Made by a program: the position numbers and the translations under genes
Assembly: GCA_003553005.1 (NCBI GenBank)
Contig: PUPG01000130.1
Location: 1 to 9,279, forward strand
Direction of reading: 5' to 3'
Length of the DNA: 9,279 nt
DNA from: Bacteroidales bacterium
GTDB taxonomy: Bacteria > Bacteroidota > Bacteroidia > Bacteroidales > UBA7960
Shown: positions 7,041 through 9,279 of the stretch, one piece after another
Layout of the letters: each line of letters starts with the position of its first letter
Numbering within the stretch: the first letter of the stretch is position 1
The notes under the pieces: model-generated
The model's input: the letters and a program-made list of their open reading frames with translations, nothing else
Told to the model about the DNA's origin: nothing
Databases searched by the model: none

Positions 7041-7057
7041 TGTCATGGAGTATGACA
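7041..7057 (-). promoter_or_regulatory. 17-bp palindrome at the sigma-factor transcription start
   Basis: TGTCAT and ATGACA are perfect inverted repeats around a 5-base centre. The palindrome covers roughly +1 to +15 relative to the TATATTTG box at 7061-7068, a position typical of a repressor site or a short leader hairpin. Its half-site TGTCA recurs in the stem-loop after the same gene. Confidence 0.45.
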
Positions 7058-7060
7058 GTA

Positions 7061-7092
7061 CAAATATATGTTTTTTTTAAACGCCCAACAAA
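7061..7092 (-). promoter_or_regulatory. Bacteroidota-type promoter of the sigma-factor gene
   Basis: On the minus strand TTTG (7092-7089), a 20-base spacer and TATATTTG (7068-7061) fit the phylum consensus TTTG-N19-21-TAnnTTTG. Initiation would be near 7055, giving a leader of roughly 108 bases before the ATG. It is the most complete promoter in the window. A/T runs flank the -33 box. Confidence 0.65.
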
Positions 7093-7108
7093 AAAACGCC
7101 ATTTTTTT
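7071..7108 (-). terminator. Alternating A and T homopolymer tracts at the ligase 3' end; possible weak terminator
   Basis: On the plus strand the order is T8 (7071-7078), 11 bases, A7 (7090-7096), CGCCA, T7 (7102-7108). The A7 and T7 tracts can form an all A-U hairpin with a 5-base loop just after the ligase stop; A7 could pair instead with T8. The tracts also embed the -33 box of the sigma-gene promoter, so the region may both end one unit and start the next. Confidence 0.35.
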
Positions 7109-8768
7109 ATCTATCCAGCGTATACAGGAAGCGCTTGATGCTCTTTTTGGGGGTCTTGGCGAATTCTTCCGGCACGATCTTTATCCGGGATATGTTCATG
7201 TAAACGGGCAGGCTTTTGTTGAGCAGTTGCTTGTAATCATCCAGCGTATCCTGGAGTGCCTTCTCATTCATCCCGGCTTTATCCGTGGCTTCATAATCCG
7301 GATATATCAAGGCTTCCAACAAGCCTTTGTTTTCAATGACCAGGGATTCCTGGATGAAGGCCTTGTTGTTCAGTTTGGCTTCGATCTCTTCCGGGTAGAT
7401 GTTTTGTCCGGAGGGCCCGAGGATCATGCTCTTGCTTCTGCCCTTGATATAGATGAAGCCATCCTGATCCATCAGTCCGAGGTCTCCGGTATGCAACCAC
7501 CCTTCTTCGTCGAGCGCCTCCCTGGTGGCTTCTTCGTTTTTATAGTAGCCCATCATCACGTTTTCTCCCCTGACCAGGATTTCTCCGGCTTCTTTGCCGG
7601 GGTCCGGACTGTCAATTTTTACCTCCAGGGTGTCTACGATTTTTCCGGCTGACCCTAACCGGGTTTTATCCCAATTGGCATAGCTGATCAGCGGTCCGCA
7701 TTCCGTCATCCCATAACCAATGGAGTAAGGGAAGCGAATGCTGTGCAGGAAGGTTTCCACCTCCTTGTTGAGTGGGGCCCCGCCAATGACCACTTCATGA
7801 AAGTTGCCGCCAAACACGTCCACCAGCTTTTTCCTGATTTTCTTTTTGATGAGGACATTGAGGACCGGTGTTTTGAGCAACCGCTTCATGGTGGGCTTTT
7901 CTATGGCCGGCATAATTTGTTTCTTGTAGATCTTTTCGATGATCAGCGGTACGGATAGCACCAGCCTCGGCTTTACCTCCTTGAAGGCTTGCAGGATGAT
8001 CTGCGGTGAGGGTGTCCTGGTGAGGAAGGTAATGTGGCAACCCAGGGTAAAAGGCCACAAAAACTCGAAAGCACAACCATAAGCGTGTGCGAGTGGCAGG
8101 AAGGATACAATTTGGTCGCCCGGACTCAGGGGCATGTTGTTGTTGGCATAAACCACATTGGCAGCCAGGGAGTTGTGCTGGAGCATCACCCCTTTGGTGA
8201 ACCCTGTGGTTCCTGAGGTGTAACTGATCACTGCCAGGTTTTCATTGGGGATGACGGGCAAATGCAGGTTGTCGGATTGCACCCCGTATGGATAGTGTTC
8301 CTGGTGGCGGTCCTCAATCATTTCTGCCTTCCCGCGCAAAGAGGTCCCCTTGCCGTCTGCCAGCACCGAAAAATCATTCAGCGAGACGATCCCCAGCAGT
8401 TTGTCCATCCGATCCGGGTCAAGTGCATCAAACAGCACGTCTGCGCTGATCAGCAAGCGGCTTTCTGAGTGATTGACGATATGGTGAACGTCATTGGGCT
8501 TAAAATCAGGCAAGATGGGCACAACCACGGCACCGTAAGTGATGATGGCCAGGTAGGACATGCCCCAATGGGCGGAGGTTTTGCCCAGCAAGGCGATCTT
8601 GTCACCGGGCTTGATGCCGTATACTTCAAATCGGGTGTGCAAGTGCACAATGTAGCCAGCTACGTCACTGTAGGTATAACTTTTGCCCCCATAATCGGCA
8701 AAAGCCGTAATTTTCCAATTGTGCCGGATGGCTTTTAAAATAAACTCGCTGAGGTTCTCCTGCATCAT
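7107..8768 (-). CDS. AMP-forming acyl-CoA synthetase/ligase (long-chain fatty-acid-CoA ligase-like)
   Basis: Members of the ANL superfamily activate a carboxylate with ATP to an acyl-adenylate, then load it on CoA. The 553-residue product (from the ATG at 8768) shows the P-loop YTSGTTGFTKGV at 183-194, the adenine-binding GYGMTECGP at 351-359, the ATP-ribose GWLHTGDLG at 423-431, the hinge GRSKSMIL at 443-450, and a short C-terminal domain ending TPKKSIKRFLY. Overall form resembles bacterial long-chain-fatty-acid ligases, but the substrate is not readable. At the A10 lysine position the ungapped alignment gives Ser543, with lysines on both sides. The frame continues upstream to an ATG at 8876, but homology begins at MMQENLSEF; ATG 8765 is equally possible. 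It is divergent from uvrA across 373 bases and 160 bases upstream of the sigma gene, which has its own promoter. Confidence 0.92.
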   Translation of the reverse strand: MMQENLSEFILKAIRHNWKITAFADYGGKSYTYSDVAGYIVHLHTRFEVYGIKPGDKIALLGKTSAHWGMSYLAIITYGAVVVPILPDFKPNDVHHIVNHSESRLLISADVLFDALDPDRMDKLLGIVSLNDFSVLADGKGTSLRGKAEMIEDRHQEHYPYGVQSDNLHLPVIPNENLAVISYTSGTTGFTKGVMLQHNSLAANVVYANNNMPLSPGDQIVSFLPLAHAYGCAFEFLWPFTLGCHITFLTRTPSPQIILQAFKEVKPRLVLSVPLIIEKIYKKQIMPAIEKPTMKRLLKTPVLNVLIKKKIRKKLVDVFGGNFHEVVIGGAPLNKEVETFLHSIRFPYSIGYGMTECGPLISYANWDKTRLGSAGKIVDTLEVKIDSPDPGKEAGEILVRGENVMMGYYKNEEATREALDEEGWLHTGDLGLMDQDGFIYIKGRSKSMILGPSGQNIYPEEIEAKLNNKAFIQESLVIENKGLLEALIYPDYEATDKAGMNEKALQDTLDDYKQLLNKSLPVYMNISRIKIVPEEFAKTPKKSIKRFLYTLDR

Positions 8769-8821
8769 AAGGTCTGCTATTTTCCGTTGGGTTATTTTAT
8801 AGGTATACGTAACTTGTCGCT

Positions 8822-8829
8822 GCAAGATA
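8822..8829 (-). promoter_or_regulatory. Weak -7-like element for the acyl-CoA ligase
   Basis: Minus-strand TATCTTGC lacks one T of the TAnnTTTG pattern and sits 53 bases before the chosen ATG. No -33 TTTG is found at the right distance. If real, it lies inside the longer open frame from 8876 and argues against that start. Confidence 0.25.
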
Positions 8830-8904
8830 CAAAAAAAACCAAAAGCCATTAAACCCAAATCACTCCCCAATTGCATTTATAAAAATCACCCCCTCCCATA
8901 TACA

Positions 8905-9000
8905 CCCAACCTTAACCTCAGCCTCAACCTCAATCTCAATCTCAATCTCAATCTCAACCTCAGCCTCAACCTCAATCTCAATCTCAATCTTAACCTTAAA
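8905..9000 (+). repeat. Degenerate hexamer tandem repeat (CTCAAT/CTCAAC type), 16 units
   Basis: Sixteen contiguous 6-base units run without phase slip. The core is CTCAAT (seven units) and CTCAAC (three), with CTCAGC (two) and CTTAAC (two); the end units are CCCAAC and CTTAAA. Within the 14 core units all differences are transitions. A higher-order pattern is visible: CTCAGC-CTCAAC followed by a run of CTCAAT occurs twice (8917-8952 and 8959-8988), and CTTAAC bounds the array on both sides. It lies between the two divergent promoters, overlapping neither. Confidence 0.9.
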
Positions 9001-9087
9001 TTTAAAGCGACGCTCCCCCAAAGAGGCTTACCAGCCCTGGCTCTCCCCAACCCAACAAGGTCCCGTCCAAGAGCATGATCAATCCCC

Positions 9088-9117
9088 TTTTCAGCACATC
9101 AATTATTTGTACCTTTG
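9088..9117 (+). promoter_or_regulatory. Putative uvrA promoter
   Basis: TACCTTTG at 9110-9117 is an exact -7 match, and TTTT at 9088-9091 is a rough -33 box with an 18-base spacer. The -7 box lies 24 bases before the uvrA ATG, implying a short leader of about 18-20 bases. Confidence 0.55.
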
Positions 9118-9141
9118 CAGATTCTCCCAGAAAGGAACACC

Positions 9142-9279
9142 ATGCATAACATTGACCGTCTGGATCCGCAGGAATACATCCTGATCAAGGGTGCGCGCGT
9201 GCACAACCTGAAGAGCGTGGATGTGGCCATTGAACGCAACCGGCTCGTGGTGATCACCGGGCTTTCCGGCAGCGGAAAA
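9142..9279 (+). CDS. uvrA: Excinuclease ABC subunit A (5' end only)
   Basis: Only the first 46 codons are in the window; the rest runs off the right edge. UvrA is the ATP-driven DNA-damage sensor of nucleotide excision repair, which dimerises and loads UvrB at lesions. The N-terminal signature is clear: [18 protein letters not shown] (11-28) followed by the first Walker A motif GLSGSGK (40-46), in the near-invariant setting [13 protein letters not shown] short leader [10 protein letters not shown] precedes the conserved part. AAAGGA at 9131-9136 lies 5 bases before the ATG and supports this start. The gene is divergent from the ligase and has its own promoter-like element. No SOS (LexA) box is obvious in its short leader. 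Confidence 0.95.
   Translation, partial: MHNIDRLDPQEYILIKGARVHNLKSVDVAIERNRLVVITGLSGSGK

Larger units (their letters stand above)
8769..9141. other. 373-base intergenic region between divergent ligase and uvrA
   Basis: It holds, in order: the ligase leader (8769-8830) with a weak TATCTTGC -7-like box on the minus strand, an A8 tract (8831-8838), a hexamer tandem-repeat tract (8905-9000), about 85 bases of C-rich sequence with no recognisable signal (9001-9085), and the uvrA promoter and Shine-Dalgarno site. I see no ORF, tRNA or convincing small-RNA gene. Confidence 0.7.

Noticed and set aside
7068..7652. 194-codon plus-strand open frame, and another at 6269-6829
   Set aside because: Both lie opposite clearly conserved genes (ligase and sigma factor) and are compositional shadows.
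4360..8768. One operon of the four minus-strand genes
   Set aside because: Gaps of 131-254 bases contain separate promoter-like and terminator-like signals, and the functions are unrelated.
8769..8876. 36-residue N-terminal extension of the acyl-CoA ligase, with a hydrophobic GLMAFGFFCIL stretch
   Set aside because: Conserved sequence begins at MMQENLSEF; the extension overlaps A-rich leader sequence and a promoter-like box and is unlike family N-termini.
8905..9000. CRISPR array
   Set aside because: The units are 6 bases long and contiguous, with no spacers and no cas genes nearby.

Overview
The window looks like an ordinary chromosomal segment of a member of the Bacteroidota. Three things point there. 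Near-exact copies of the phylum's -7 promoter element (TAnnTTTG) lie upstream of four genes. Shine-Dalgarno sites are mostly weak. The gene set (a dipeptidyl-peptidase-IV-like S9 peptidase with a charged insert, a PGM2/PgcA-type phospho-sugar mutase, a short-form acyl-CoA ligase, an ECF sigma factor) is common in that group. Base composition is around 50% GC. I cannot name a genus.

Layout, left to right. (1) Bases 1-2483, plus strand: the C-terminal part of an exported-type S9 prolyl-oligopeptidase/DPP-IV family peptidase, with its N-terminus outside the window. (2) 2612-4351, plus: a complete phosphoglucomutase/phosphomannomutase. (3) 4360-4965, minus: a small multi-pass membrane protein of unknown function, tail-to-tail with the mutase across only 8 bases. 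(4) 5097-6104, minus: murB, a peptidoglycan precursor enzyme. (5) 6359-6946, minus: an ECF-type sigma-70 factor. (6) 7107-8768, minus: a long-chain-acyl-CoA-synthetase-like AMP-forming ligase. (7) 9142 to the window end, plus: the first 46 codons of uvrA, divergent from the ligase.

The four minus-strand genes run in one direction but are separated by 131-254 bases. The gaps carry separate promoter-like and terminator-like signals, so they look like separate transcription units rather than one operon. The mutase and MurB both serve envelope or nucleotide-sugar metabolism, the ligase activates fatty acids, and UvrA is nucleotide excision repair. No shared pathway or defence/mobile system is evident.

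The most interesting material is non-coding. The sigma-factor gene has an unusually clear regulatory layout: a good promoter, a 17-bp palindrome over the expected start of transcription, a strong Shine-Dalgarno site, and a 14-bp hairpin 5 bases after its stop codon, followed by a second terminator-like hairpin. Two short tandem-repeat tracts (a degenerate 8-mer and a 16-unit degenerate 6-mer with higher-order organisation) lie in intergenic gaps. I saw no tRNA, rRNA, CRISPR array, insertion sequence or att site, and no convincing evidence of an undescribed multi-gene system.
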